A stretch of DNA of 64,000 nucleotides from Nicotiana tabacum. Lineage: Eukaryota; Streptophyta; Magnoliopsida; Solanales; Solanaceae. The stretch is taken from the NCBI RefSeq assembly GCF_000715075.1, contig NC_134085.1, positions 156,020,178 through 156,084,177 of the forward strand. Reading direction: 5' to 3'. Below, piece by piece: positions 44,656 to 55,972 of the stretch; position 1 is the first letter of the stretch, and every line of letters starts with the position of its first letter. The position numbers and the translations under genes are program-made. The notes beneath the pieces were generated by a model. It was not told where the DNA came from and ran no database searches. It saw nothing but the letters and a program-made list of their open reading frames with translations.

Positions 44656-46084
44656 CCTGGCATAGCCAGCATCACGGTCTTGGCGTGACAATCAAGAATA
44701 TCATAATGGGGAGACAACCAGTCCATACCCAAGATAATATCAAAATCAACCATGCTGAGTAACAATAAATCTGCTCTGGTCTCAAAACCACGAATAGTAA
44801 CCAAACACGATCAATAAACGCGGTCCACAACAAGAGAATCCCCCACAAGAGTAGAAACATATACGGGAGAACTCAAGGAGTCTCGGGGTACACCCAAATG
44901 TGGATCAAAATAAGAAGACACATAAGAGTAGGTAGAGCCTGGATCGAATAGAACCGATGCATCTCTGTGACAAACCAGTATAATACCTATGATGACAGAA
45001 TCGGAGGCAACAACCTCGGTACGAGCAGGAATGGCATAATATCTGGCCTGGACTCCCCCTCGAGGGCAACCTCTAACCCCCGACCTCCGCCCCTAGCTGG
45101 CTGGGCAGATGGGGTAGCAGCTGGAGCTGTGATCATAGCCTGAGAACTCTGCGGGGCATGCTGTGGTTGAGAAGTCTGTGAAGGTGCACCCCTCCCAAGT
45201 CTAGGACAATCTCTGACCATATGGTGTGTGTTACCACACTCAAACAATCTCTGAGAGGATGTGGTGGCTGTGACTGGCTAGGGCCAGGTCTGATGGACTA
45301 ACCTCTAAAAGCACCCCGCGCAAGAGGCGCGCTAGAAATCGAAGGTGCATAGTAAGGCTCCTGAGGTCTAGGAGGAGCTGGAGCACTGCTGGCTGCTGGA
45401 AGATCTGAATGAACGGGGAGACCCATATAACCCCTACTATGTCGACCTGCTACTGGGGTACGGGCACTAGAATAGTGGCCTTGACTCTCGAGACCTCTTG
45501 GCCTCTCTCTCCTCTCGCTCCCTAGCAAGCAAACCCTCGATCCTCCTAGCAATGCTCACTACCTGCTGATAAGTAATGTCCATCTCCAACTCAAGAGCCA
45601 TGCTAGATCTGATGGGTGGGGTAAGACCCTCAATGAACCGGCCAACCCTCTCGCGAACAGTAGCAACCAAAGCCGGTGCATGCCTAGCCAATCTGATATA
45701 ACGGATAGCATACTCCGAAAGGGTCATAGCACCCTGGCACAAATGCTCAAACTCTGCGCGCCATGCGTCCCTGAGGCTCTGAGGGACAAACTCTCTCATA
45801 AACATATTCGAGAACTGGGTCCAGGTCAGTGAAACAGCCTCATCTGGACTGTCGATCTCATAAGTGCGCCACCAATCATAGGCGGTTCCCCGAAGCTGAA
45901 AGGCAGTAAAGGAAACCCTGCTAGATCCGGTTATACACATAGTGCGAAGAATACGGTGGCACTCCTATAGAAATCCCAAGGCATCGTCTGATGCTAATCC
46001 ACTGAATACCGGAAGATCATACTTCTTGAATCTCTCAAGTCTCCGTTGCTCGTCCTTTGAAGTAGCTGACCCATCCTCGAGAGT
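44656..46084 (-). pseudogene. gag: Outer chromovirus gag-protease, 5' part lost
   Basis: In coding order: gag from about 46084 ('RRLERFKKYDLPVFSGLA', TAG at 45965, then 'TAFQLRGTAYDWWRTYEID' and 'WTQFSNMFMREFVPQSLRDA' at 45940-45467), a Pro-rich stretch (45552-45298), a zinc knuckle 'CGNTHHMVRDCP' (45247-44987), and a protease with DPGS whose C-terminal 'DFDIILGMDWLSPHYDILDC' ends at the CCTGG duplication. It continues as the linker at 34672 when the inserted element is removed. The 5' end of gag, the leader, primer binding site and LTR junction are missing. Confidence 0.85.
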
Positions 46085-46529
46085 GTGCCGCTGTCGCGAA
46101 GGCAACTGGCACGGTAAGCGCAGACGTGACCGCGGACCGCATGAGGACAAATGCCCCTTTGCTGAACCCTATGAAAGCGGACCGCACAGAGAAGGAGTGC
46201 GGCCGCGAAGCTTCTCTGCGAGCCGCATGAATCCTACCGCGGCCGCGTGACCTTAGGCTCGAAAAATGTCCAGTCTCTAAACCTCCTAGTGCGGCCGCGG
46301 TCATTGTTACGCGGTCCGCAATAGGCCCCCTTTTTCTTCACTTTTTTTGGTCTTTGATACTTGAGCAGGTTTCACTCTTTTTTGAGCTGATTTTTGACAT
46401 CTCATCACTTTGTCAATCAACCCTGCAATCAAGCACAACTTGTGAGCATTTTAGGACTGTTTTTGTATCAATTTATACTCAAAGCATAGGCAAGTAGGGA
46501 CATAAATACTTTAAAATCCTAACTTATCA
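46085..46529 (-). mobile_element. Partial Athila-type LTR, first of a tandem array
   Basis: It matches the inner end (from about 'GCGAAGGCAACTGGC') of the LTRs at 47217, 49399 and 61740. The first 1 kb or so is absent. The junction with outer-chromovirus gag is at about 46080-46090. Confidence 0.75.
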
Positions 46530-47216
46530 ACTCCCACAAACTTAGACCTTTGCTTGTCCTCAAGCAAACAAAATAAGACCCGCCCCTTAAAGGAACATCC
46601 CAATGATTCCAACTATCCTAAAATAACCTCAGCAAGCATCAAATGGGACTAACAATTGCCCTCAATACGAATGCATCATTAACACATTTAAAATTTTGAA
46701 AACTATGGATCAAGTGCGACATAAGAGCATCAAGAGTTGACACATTTCATCAAAGAGCTTTTCTCACTTACTTTGGTCATTGTGGAACCCAAACTCTCAC
46801 ATCCTCAACTCTCTCTAAGCGAACCTTACCTTTTAAATATTGACACACAAATCGAAGCAAATGAAATTTCACTCTTCTCTCTCAAAAAGGAAGGTCACAA
46901 GTCCGGCTCTAAGTACCATATGCTTGCCCCTTATGTACGTATCCACTAAAGTAGGCTCCCTTCAACTTGAGATAAAATAGGACTTTTGTGGAGTCATTTT
47001 GAAGGCTTTTAGGCAATGGTAGAACATATTTTTATTCACGTGGGGTCAATCTTCCCTTAAGCACTTCTTTTGATTCATTTCGGCACAACTTTCTTGGCTC
47101 TTTTTTGAGAATTTCACTTCTTCACAAGGGGTTAGAGAGACACATTGTCACTCTTTCTTATACAATTCAAAACATTTCTCCTTTTTCTACTTTCTCCATA
47201 CATCTCTGTCGACTCG
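46530..47216 (-). repeat. Athila 3'-end internal fragment, tandem unit 1
   Basis: It starts at the polypurine tract (plus: ACTCCCACAAACTTAGACC) and matches 48722-49398 and 50921-51590. It ends at CTCCATACATCTC, where LTR sequence begins abruptly. The 70-codon open frame is repeated in each copy and not recognisable. Confidence 0.75.
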
Positions 47217-48721
47217 ACACTACACTATGGTAGGAAGAGCGGATCGCAATAGCTTTTTCCCGAATAGAGGTCCGGGATCGAATTTCCACAAGGAGCTAGT
47301 AGTGGAGTTGTATTTTCTGTCTAGCCTAGAGTTGTGGTTGTGCTTCTAATGTCACTTCAATCATCTTTTGAGTTTTTGTATTTATAACTAATATTATAAA
47401 ACTACAGATTAAAGCTAGATTATGCTAGGAGAATATTGCTAAGTTATAATTAATGGGAAGGAAGAGCACTAGGGTTGTGGCTTGGTGGCTAATTGACAGG
47501 TAGATATTACTTAGGTTCGATTGACTTGTTTGGGGGTTATGTTATAACCGTTGCACAAATTTTACCCACTCTCACACCTCTCGGTAGAGAGAATGATTTT
47601 ACCCAATTGACTCTCTCGAGACCAATTGGGTTGGCAAATTAGACCAAGCAACTAGGGTTCAAGTAGGGTGATTACTCTCTCGAGATTTAACCCATTAATT
47701 GGGACTATCAATTCTCATGAGTCCATCCCAATTCCTTGTTGTGTCGATTTTGAATCCATAAACTTTCTTTCTCAAAAAGAGTTAAACCCACAAAGCTTGA
47801 ATCAGTGTTTCCAACCACCAATTCTAAATTAAATCATAAAATCAACCCAAATAACAAACACTCATAGTCAATCTAACCCTAGATGGCAACACCCATCAAT
47901 TACCCACACTAGGGTTGAGCCACAACCCTAGCTAATGGGTTTAGCTACACATAATTAAAGAAGAAACTGAAGAAATAGATGAAGAACTACACATATTAAT
48001 TAATTACTAAGAGGAAACTACAATAATCTATTGTTAAATGGAAGCAAATATGCCAAAAATGGCTACAACACCAAGCGTAGCTATTCTCCTATTCTCAGAT
48101 CTGACCTCCTCTCTAAAAAAATAGTAAAATGTTCTATTTATACTAGGCTGAAAAAACTGAACAAAAATACCCCTGTGGGGTCAGTGCGGGCCACACAAAA
48201 CGGACCGCGGCCGCACTGGCTCTTGGGTTTCAGTTGTTTGATGACTTGAACTGAGGGATGCGGACCGTGTGGGAGTGTACTGCGGCAGTGAAGGCAACTG
48301 GCGCAATCCGCGCAGACGTGACCGCGGACCGCATGAGGACAAATGCCCCTTTGTTGAACCCTATGAAAGCGGACCGCACAGAGAAGGAGTGCAGCCGCGA
48401 AGCTTCCATGCGGGCCGCGTGAATCCTACCCCAGTCGCGTGACCTTAGGCTCGAAAAATGTCCAGTCTCTGAACCTCCTAGTGCGGCCACGGTCATTGTT
48501 ACGTGGTCCGCACTAGGCCCCCTTTTTCTTCACTTCTCTTGGTCTTTGATACTTGAGCAGGTTTCACTCCTTTTTGAGCCGATTTTTGACATCTCGTTAC
48601 TTTGTCAATCAACCCTGCAATCAAGCACAACTTGTGAGCATTTTGGGACTGTTTTTGTATCAATTTATTCTCAAATCATAGGCAAGTAGGGACATAAACA
48701 CTTTAAAATCCTAACTTATCA
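47217..48721 (-). mobile_element. Athila-type LTR, tandem unit 1
   Basis: TGTCGACTCGACACTACACT...CCTAACTTATCA, 1505 bp, near-identical to 49399-50920. A palindrome-rich GC segment lies at 48190-48520. Confidence 0.8.
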
Positions 48722-49398
48722 ACTCCTCCAAACTTAGACCTTTACTTGTCCTCAAGCAAACAAAATAAGACCCGCCCCTTAAAGGAACATCCCAGTGATT
48801 CCAGCTATCCTAAAATAACCTCAGTAAGCATCAATTGGGACTAACAATTGCCATCAATACGAATGCGCCATTAACACATTTAAAATTTTGAAAACTATGG
48901 ATCAAGTGCGACACAAGAGCATCAAGAGTTGACACATTTCATCAAAGAGCTTTTCTCACTTACTTTGGTCATTGTGGAACCCAAACTCTCACATCCTCAA
49001 CTCTCTCTAAGCGAACCTCACCTTTTAAATATTGACACACAAATCGAAGCAAATGAAATTTCACTCATCTTTCTCAAAAAGGAAGGTCACAAGTCCGGCT
49101 CTAAGTACCATATGCTTGCCCCTTATGTACGTATCCACTAATGTAGGCTCCCTTCAACATGAGATAAAATAGGGCTTTTGTGGAGTCATTTTGAATGATT
49201 TTAGGCAAGGGTAGGACATATTTTTATTCATGTGGGTTCAATCTTCCCTTAAGCACTTCTTTTGATTCATGTCGGCACAACTTTCTTGGCTCTTTTTTGA
49301 GGATTTCACTTCTTCACAAGGGGTTTTAGAGACACATTGTCACTCTTTCTTATACAATTCAAAACATTTCTCCTTTTTCTACTTTCTCCATACATCGC
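48722..49398 (-). repeat. Athila 3'-end internal fragment, tandem unit 2
   Basis: It is a second copy of 46530-47216 with the same abrupt end at CTCCATACATCGC before an LTR start. Confidence 0.75.
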
Positions 49399-50920
49399 TG
49401 CCGACTCGACACTACACTATGGTAGGAAGAGCGGATCGCAATAGCTTTTACCCGAATAGAGGTCCGAGATCGAATTTCCACAAGGAGCTAGTAGTGGAGT
49501 TGTATTTTTTTGTCTAGCCTAGAGTTGTGGTTGTGCTTCTAATGTCACTTCAATCATCTTTTGAGTTTTTATATTTATAACTAATATTATAAAACTACGG
49601 ATTAAAGCTAGATTATGCTAGGAGAATATTGCTAAGTTGTAATTAATGGGAAGGAAGAGCACTAGGGTTGTGGCATTACCTTGGTGGCTAATTGACAGGT
49701 AGATGTTACTTAGGTTCGATTGACTTGTTTGGGGGTTATGTTATAACCGTTGCACAAATTTTACCCACTCTCACACCTCTCGGTAGAGAGAATGATTTTA
49801 CCCAATTGACTCTCTCGAGACCAATTGGGTTGGCAAATTAGACCAAGCAACTAGGGTTCAAGTAGGGTGATTACTCTCTCGAGATTTAACCCGTTAATTG
49901 GGACTATCATTTCTCATGAGTCTATCCCAATTCCTTGTTGTGTCGATTTTGAATCCATAAACTTTCTTTCTCAAAAAGAGTTAAACCCACAAAGCTTGAA
50001 TCAGTGTTTCCAACCACCAATTCTAAATTAAATCATAAAATCAACCCAAATAACAAACACTCATAGTCAATCTAACCCTAGATGGCAACACCCATCAATT
50101 ACCCACACTAGGGTTGAGCCACAACCCTAGCTAATGGGTTTAGCTACACATAATTAAAGAAGAAACTGAAGAAATAGATGAAGAACTACACATATTAATT
50201 AATTACTAAGAGGAAACTACAATAATCTATTGTTAAATGGAAGCAAATATGCCAAAAATGGCTACAACACCAAGCGTAGCTATTCTCCTATTCTCAGATC
50301 TGACCTCCTCTCTAAAAAAATAGTAAAATGTTCTATTTATACTAGGCTGAAAAAACTGAACAAAAATACCCCTGTGGGGTCAGTGCGGGCCACACAAAAC
50401 GGACCGCGGCCGCACTGGCTCTTGGGTTTCAGTTGTTTGATGACTTGAACTGGGGGATGCGGACCATGTGGGAGTGTACCGCGGCTGCGAAGGCAACTGG
50501 CGCAATCCATGCAGACGTGACCGCAGATCGCATGAGGACAAATGCCCCTTTGTTGAACCCTATGAAAGCGGACCGCACAGAGAAGGAGTGCAGCCGCGAA
50601 GCTTCCCTGCGGGCCGCGTGAATCCTACCCCAGTCGCGTGACCTTAGGCTCGAAAAATGTCCAGTATCTGAACCTCCTAGTGCGGCCACGGTCATTGTTA
50701 CGTGGTCCGCACTATGCCCCCTTTTTCTTCACTTCTCTTGGTCTTTGATACTTGAGCAGGTTTCACTCCTTTTTGAGCCAATTTTTGACATCTCGTCACT
50801 TTGTCAATCAACCCTGCAATCAAGCACAACTTGTGAGCATTTTGGGATTGTTTTTGTATCAATTTATACTCAAAGCATAGGCAAGTAGGGACATAAACAC
50901 TTTAAAATCCTAACTTATCA
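49399..50920 (-). mobile_element. 3' LTR of the Athila element
   Basis: TGCCGACTCGACACTACACT...CCTAACTTATCA, 1522 bp. GC palindromes lie at 50390-50720. Confidence 0.82.
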
Positions 50921-50936
50921 ACTCCCCCAAACTTAG
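50921..50936 (-). promoter_or_regulatory. Polypurine tract of the Athila element
   Basis: The minus strand reads CTAAGTTTGGGGGAGT directly before the LTR start TGATAAGTTAGG. Confidence 0.7.
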
Positions 50937-52741
50937 ACCTTTGCTTGTCCTCAAGCAAACAAAATAAGACTCGCCCCTTAAAGGAACATTCCAGTGATTC
51001 TAGCTATCCTAAAATAACCTCAGCAAGCATCAAATGGGACTAACAATTGCCCTCAATACGAATGCATCATTAACACATTTAAAATTTTGAAAACTATGGA
51101 CCAAGTGCGACACAAGAGCATCAAGAGTTGACACATTTCATCAAAGAGCTTTTCTCACTTACTTTGGTCATTGTGAAACCCAAACTCTTACATCCTCAAC
51201 TCTCTCTAAGCGAACCTTACCTTTTAAATATTGACACACAAATCGAAGCAAATGAAATTTCACTCATCTCTCTCAAAAAGGAAGGTCACAAGTCCGGCTC
51301 TAAGTACCATATGCTTGCCCCTTATGTACGTATCCACTAATGTAGGCTCCCTTCAACTTGAGATAAAATAGGGCTTTTGTGGAGTCATTTTGAAGGCTTT
51401 TAGGCAAGGGTAGGACATATTTTTATTCACGTGGGTTCAATCTTCCCTTAAGCACTTCTTTTGATTCATTTCGGCACAACTTTCTTGGCTCTTTTTTGAG
51501 GATTTCACTTCTTCACAAGGGGTTAGAGAGACACATTGTCACTCTTTCTTATACAATTCAAAACATTTCTCCTTTTTCTACTTTCTCCACACCTCTTTTT
51601 TTTACTTTTGTTTTCCTTGAATTCCTTTTTATTCTTGTTCACATGCGACTTTCTTTTTGTCCTTTTTCTTTTCTTGCTTTTTCATTGCCTTCTTTTCTTT
51701 CTTTTGTACCTTACTGCTTTGTTCCTTTCTTGTCTCTCCCCCCAAACTTAGATTTTTGCCATTACTCAAGGGATGATTTGGGTGCCAAGAGAGGGTAATC
51801 GTTTAGAACGGGTATAGGCTTGTAGCATTGGTTCTTGAAAGAAACAGGTTTAAGGCTCAAAAGGATTAACTAGGGATTATATCATTGGAAGACTATGAAA
51901 TTGTTCAACTTAGCATTTGGATCAAGGAGAGCCTATAATCATTTCTCAAGTCAAATTTAACCTAGGATTTCACCTCAACAGACATTCAGGGCAAGTTTTA
52001 GACCATTGGCTCGGGACTTGGACTCAAATTTCAATTCCTCACCACACACGCTAGGTATTTGCTAAAGACATCGAGTCGAGGGTCAACAACGACCTTAGTT
52101 ATGATTTAAACACCCAATGGTCCAAAAAGACCACATGATGATCGTTTGGTCAACGCAAGAGTCTCAAAGCCACGACTTTCACCATCCTGAACACAACACT
52201 ATGTCTTTGACCATAGGATCAAAGGAAAATGTGTTAGGCACAAGTGAAACCTTGCTTGAGGTGCTTTTAACTACGCTTATCAAAAACAAAAGAAAAATCA
52301 AAGAAACGAACTCAAACCCTTAAGAAGGTTGTCACGCCATCTATCATTGGGAAGAGCCACCCGGTTTGCACAATACTCTACCCTTGGAAAGAACAGTGGC
52401 ATTAAGAAAACCAAGGGTTTATTGGAAACGCCAAAATCAAAACAAGCGGCTACGAGCCTAACTACAAAGCTAAAAATTAAAATTTAGCGAAAATAGACAA
52501 TAGAATGAATATGTACAATAGGGGAGTAGAATATACAACGGGGGGTGAATATATACAGAAATGTAAAGTTATATACAACCCAAAGTAAAAAAAACACAAA
52601 ATCAATAAAAATAAACTAAGAATCTATATATATACAGGCATCCAGAAAAAGTAGGGCGCACCCCCACGAGTAAAAGTTGGCATTGTCCCAATGCCAACTA
52701 TCAAATAAATATCAAAACAACAAAAAGGATATAGGATCTCC
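50937..52741 (-). other. Non-coding 3' region of the Athila element
   Basis: There is no supported gene between the polypurine tract and the env-like ORF. The first 650 bp are also present in the upstream tandem units. A T/C-rich stretch at 51590-51740 gives a hydrophobic-looking open frame that I treat as chance. Confidence 0.55.
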
Positions 52742-54759
52742 CTAGTCCTGGTCCGTCTGTATGGGATCATCAGTGGTCCCCAAGTCCTCTGTATGTATGG
52801 GAACCTCAGACTGGTTCCCGATCTCCTGCTGCTCAGCTGCTGGGACTGGGGCCTGCTCCTGAACCGGCTGACTGATAGGTGCATCATTGGAGGGGGTCTC
52901 CTGTGGGTCTGGTAGCTCAATAACTGCACCAACTAAACTGGGGAGCTTCATCTTCTTCCTTGGGGGCTTGGGTGCCTGCTCCTGCTCTTGTCGTGGCTGT
53001 GGCACTGGTGCTGCTGTTGGGGATGGATCCCCGAATAACAAGTCTAAAGGCATCTGGTCTGCCAATAGCCTATCCACATCAGTCCGTAGCACTCTCACCG
53101 ACTCCTTGGATGCCCTTGACTTCCTCATCTTCTTGTGCTCCTTGGCAAGCTCCCTCAAAGCCTTGCCATTTTAATCTACCGCCATAGTCAAGGCGTCCTG
53201 AGTCCTCATAATCTTCTCCTGATTTTCCAAGAGCTTCTGCAGTGTGTCCTCAATGGACTGAGGAAACTGAGTTGTGGAAGGTGCTGAATGGGCCTCAACT
53301 ATAGAAGACAATGTAGACAACTTGGATGTCGCAGCTGACATCCAGTTGTTCAAACTGGCTAGTGTCCAGCTCAACTGCTGGGCCGTGAAAGGATGAGTCC
53401 AAGAAGAAGGGACCCCCGTGTCAACTGAAGTATTGGGGCCAGCAAAGGAGGTGGGTCGTGGAGGCAAATCATCATCAGTGGTGACCGTAGGCATGGTGGA
53501 AGGCTCTGTGGGGGGCTCAACCGAAGACACTACCGCCACTGGCTCCTCATACTGACCAGCTAGAGTAGAGGAAGACGGCTTGTAACTTTTGTCGTTGGGT
53601 TTGTCTGGCCCCTTCAAACTGTACCAGGAAAATGGAGCCACAGGTATTACCTTGACGTCACACGGTCTCTTCTCCACCTCCAAGTCCCGGAAATGCATAG
53701 TAAGGGTGCTGGGAAAAGGGTAGTTCCGGTCATGCTCAACCCCGACTGCAGAAATGGCACGGGACATCATGTTTCCCACATTGATAGGGTAACCTGCCAT
53801 AATAGAAACAATAAGAACCGCCCAGACAAGTGGAATAGTCTGATCATGAGTGGTCGGGTCGAGCCGACTGCATACAAAGGTCAACCACCCTCTAGCCTCA
53901 AAGTTGAAAGTTCTCCAAAGTATTTTGGTCCCTGCTTGTAGCCATTCTGGAACCGTACCCGGGATTGCCAGGTACGAAGCAAACCACGGACGAACCTCCT
54001 CGCCCATTGCTAACTTTTCATTGTACAGGGACTTATCTTCGTCAATGAACCCCAAATACTCATTCAACGCCTTCCCGGTGAAAACCACATTTTTGTTTCT
54101 CACTTTCGTCACTTTAGTGCCTTTCATGATATGGGCCACATTGCTATAAAACTCCTTGACCATATGCTCCTTTGCCTTCAAACAATTGTCTTTAAAGAAC
54201 TCCCAACCCGCTCGAGCCTGGAACTGTCTATGCACATTGGGGTTTAGGGGTAGAAGGTCTTGTCAATAAAGCTCCGCTCAAGTATCAACTTCCGTGCCGA
54301 CCACCATTCTCTAAATTTTTGGAACGCCACCTGGCTGACAAACCGATATTCCTAAACTTCAGGTTTTCTAGTCCTCTCAACACCCCCAACCTGGGGCACC
54401 CCACTGCTCGGTACCTCATTATCACTATTAGTCCCACCTTCTGCACTCTCCCCAGATATTGAAGCTGTGGGGGAGGTGGAGTATTCACCACTGCCTGCTG
54501 TTGAGCCATCAGACGACTCAGAATGTATACGTTGTGGGGCTTGGGCAGTATGTGAAGCAGGGACCGCAGTAGCTGGCCCTGAATCAGAAGAGAGGTCCTG
54601 GGATGGTATGCACTCACTCCCCGATTGGTCGTCTATAGCAATTTGTTTCCTTGTTTTCAGTTTAGGTCGGGAAGTGAGTTTAACTTGTTTCCCTTTTCCT
54701 CCCCGGGAGGAGTCACCTCGGCCGGGTTGTTTAGCACCTCTTCCTCGTTGTTTTACCAT
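52742..54759 (-). pseudogene. Athila env-like / putative plant transposon protein ORF, broken
   Basis: It starts at ATG 54759 ('MVKQRGRGAKQPGRGDSSRG', basic and Gly-rich). A TAG at 54352, a 1-bp frameshift in the C run near 54245 and a TAA at 53171-53173 break an otherwise continuous protein of about 670 codons ending at 52742. The central part ('AGWEFFKDNCLKAKEHMVKE', 'TGKALNEYLGF', 'LTFVCSRLDPTTHDQTIPLV') resembles the family named putative plant transposon protein or Athila ORF. The C-terminus is Pro/Gln-rich. I saw no convincing signal peptide or membrane segment, so 'env-like' describes position only. Confidence 0.75.
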
Positions 54760-54859
54760 TGTCTGCAAACAAACACATCTAACATTGTTAGTTGAAGCAC
54801 AGGCAGTGAACATGTGACTGAATTAAAATTGCAGAAGCAAAATGAAAGTTGCAGACACT

Positions 54860-55180
54860 ACTGCAGAACCAGGCACCGCAGACCGCGCCATTTGGAATGC
54901 GGCCACGTTGGAGACACAGCGGACCACGCTAAGGCAACCGCGGGCCGCACTGATCAAAACCCCAGGAAGGGTCTTCTCTGAATCTCACACCGTGGTCCGC
55001 ACATAATGGGGTCGCGGCCGCGGTGGGCCAGCGCGGACCGCACAAATGTTACCGCGGCCACGCTGGACACAAGTTGTCCTCGGTCATTCAAGCATCGCGG
55101 ACCGCGTGGAAGCGTAGCGCGGACCGTGTTAGGGAACCGCAGACCGCGCTAAGGCGACCGCGGGCCGCACTGGGTTAGGT
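54860..55180. repeat. GCGG/CCGC palindrome cluster upstream of the env-like ORF
   Basis: Dispersed GCGGACCGC, GCGGCCGC and ACCGCGGGCCGCAC motifs occur, often spaced 20-30 bp. The same motif family is in this element's LTRs. Confidence 0.7.
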
Positions 55181-55559
55181 TCAGTGAGTAAACTAGGGAT
55201 TGCATGCTTTTGTTCTATTTTTGTTCAACTTTTTACCCCTACTTGTCCCTACTCATGTACCCAATCCTTAGTTATTTCAAACTAACATGGAAGCTACCCT
55301 AGACTAACAATTCGAAGACAACTGTAAAGGCAAAGAAGTTACAGACTACTGGCAAGCAATTAAAATAAAAGAGTAATAATCAAAAATGCATGAAATGTTA
55401 CCAGGATTATGAAGAATGAATGCAAAATATCCACACAAGCAAGAATCTCAGTTTTGGATGGGGATGAACAATAGAATTAGGGTTCTAGGATTTCAATTTG
55501 CAAAAAGGGTAAAATGAGACCCTTGGTCTCTATTTATAGAGCCCCAGTAGGACCCGTAC

Positions 55560-55800
55560 TCACCTACCAGCATAGCCGCACAAAAGTGACCGCGGACCAT
55601 GCTGGGTTATTTGTGTGACCCCTCGTGATGAAGCCTACGCGGACCGCACAAACATGTACCGCGGCCGCGTCAGTCCACCGCGGACTGCACTAACTTGACC
55701 GCGGCTGCGATGAAAAACTTCAGAGAGTCCCCTTTTTGATTCATGCCAGCGCGGACCGCACAAAATGCATCGCAGCTGCGCTGGCAACCTTCAGAGACTA
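55560..55800. repeat. GCGG/CCGC palindrome cluster 2
   Basis: There are about eight more motifs such as GACCGCGG, GCGGACCGCACAAA and CCGCGGCCGCG. No ORF. Confidence 0.7.
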
Positions 55801-55888
55801 TGCCATTTTCCAACTTTGTTTTGCACTATTTCAACACAATCCCTGCAACATCTCATAAACAGTTAGCTCAAAAATCTTAAGGTACACA

Positions 55889-55911
55889 TGGGTTGCCTCC
55901 CAAGAAGCGCC
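55889..55911 (-). promoter_or_regulatory. Conserved post-integrase motif with hairpin
   Basis: The minus strand reads GGCGCTTCTTGGGAGGCAAC followed by CCA. I know this motif as recurrent downstream of pol in Athila elements. TGGG/CCCA can pair around GAGGCAA. Function unknown. Confidence 0.55.
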
Positions 55912-55972
55912 TGATTTAATGTCGTGGTACAATGCATGTTACCACCACATCACTTTAGATGAAGAAGCGCCA

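Larger units (their letters stand above)
29329..46084 (-). mobile_element. Outer chromovirus (Ty3), disrupted by two nested insertions
   Basis: In plus coordinates: 3' LTR 29329-31554, pol 31612-34672, an inserted second chromovirus 34673-44655, then protease and gag 44656-46084. gag stops abruptly where Athila-type LTR sequence begins. The coding order and the C-terminal chromodomain place it among the Tekay/Del-like chromoviruses. It has many stops and frameshifts. Its 5' LTR may be represented by 63245-64000. Confidence 0.8.

Noticed and set aside
46737..46949. 70-codon open frame repeated at 48929 and 51128
   Set aside because: It recurs only because the Athila 3' fragment is repeated; no domain, no start context and antisense to the element.
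51496..51798. Hydrophobic 70-100-codon open frames as a small membrane protein
   Set aside because: They come from a T/C-rich tract, overlap in two frames and run opposite to the element.
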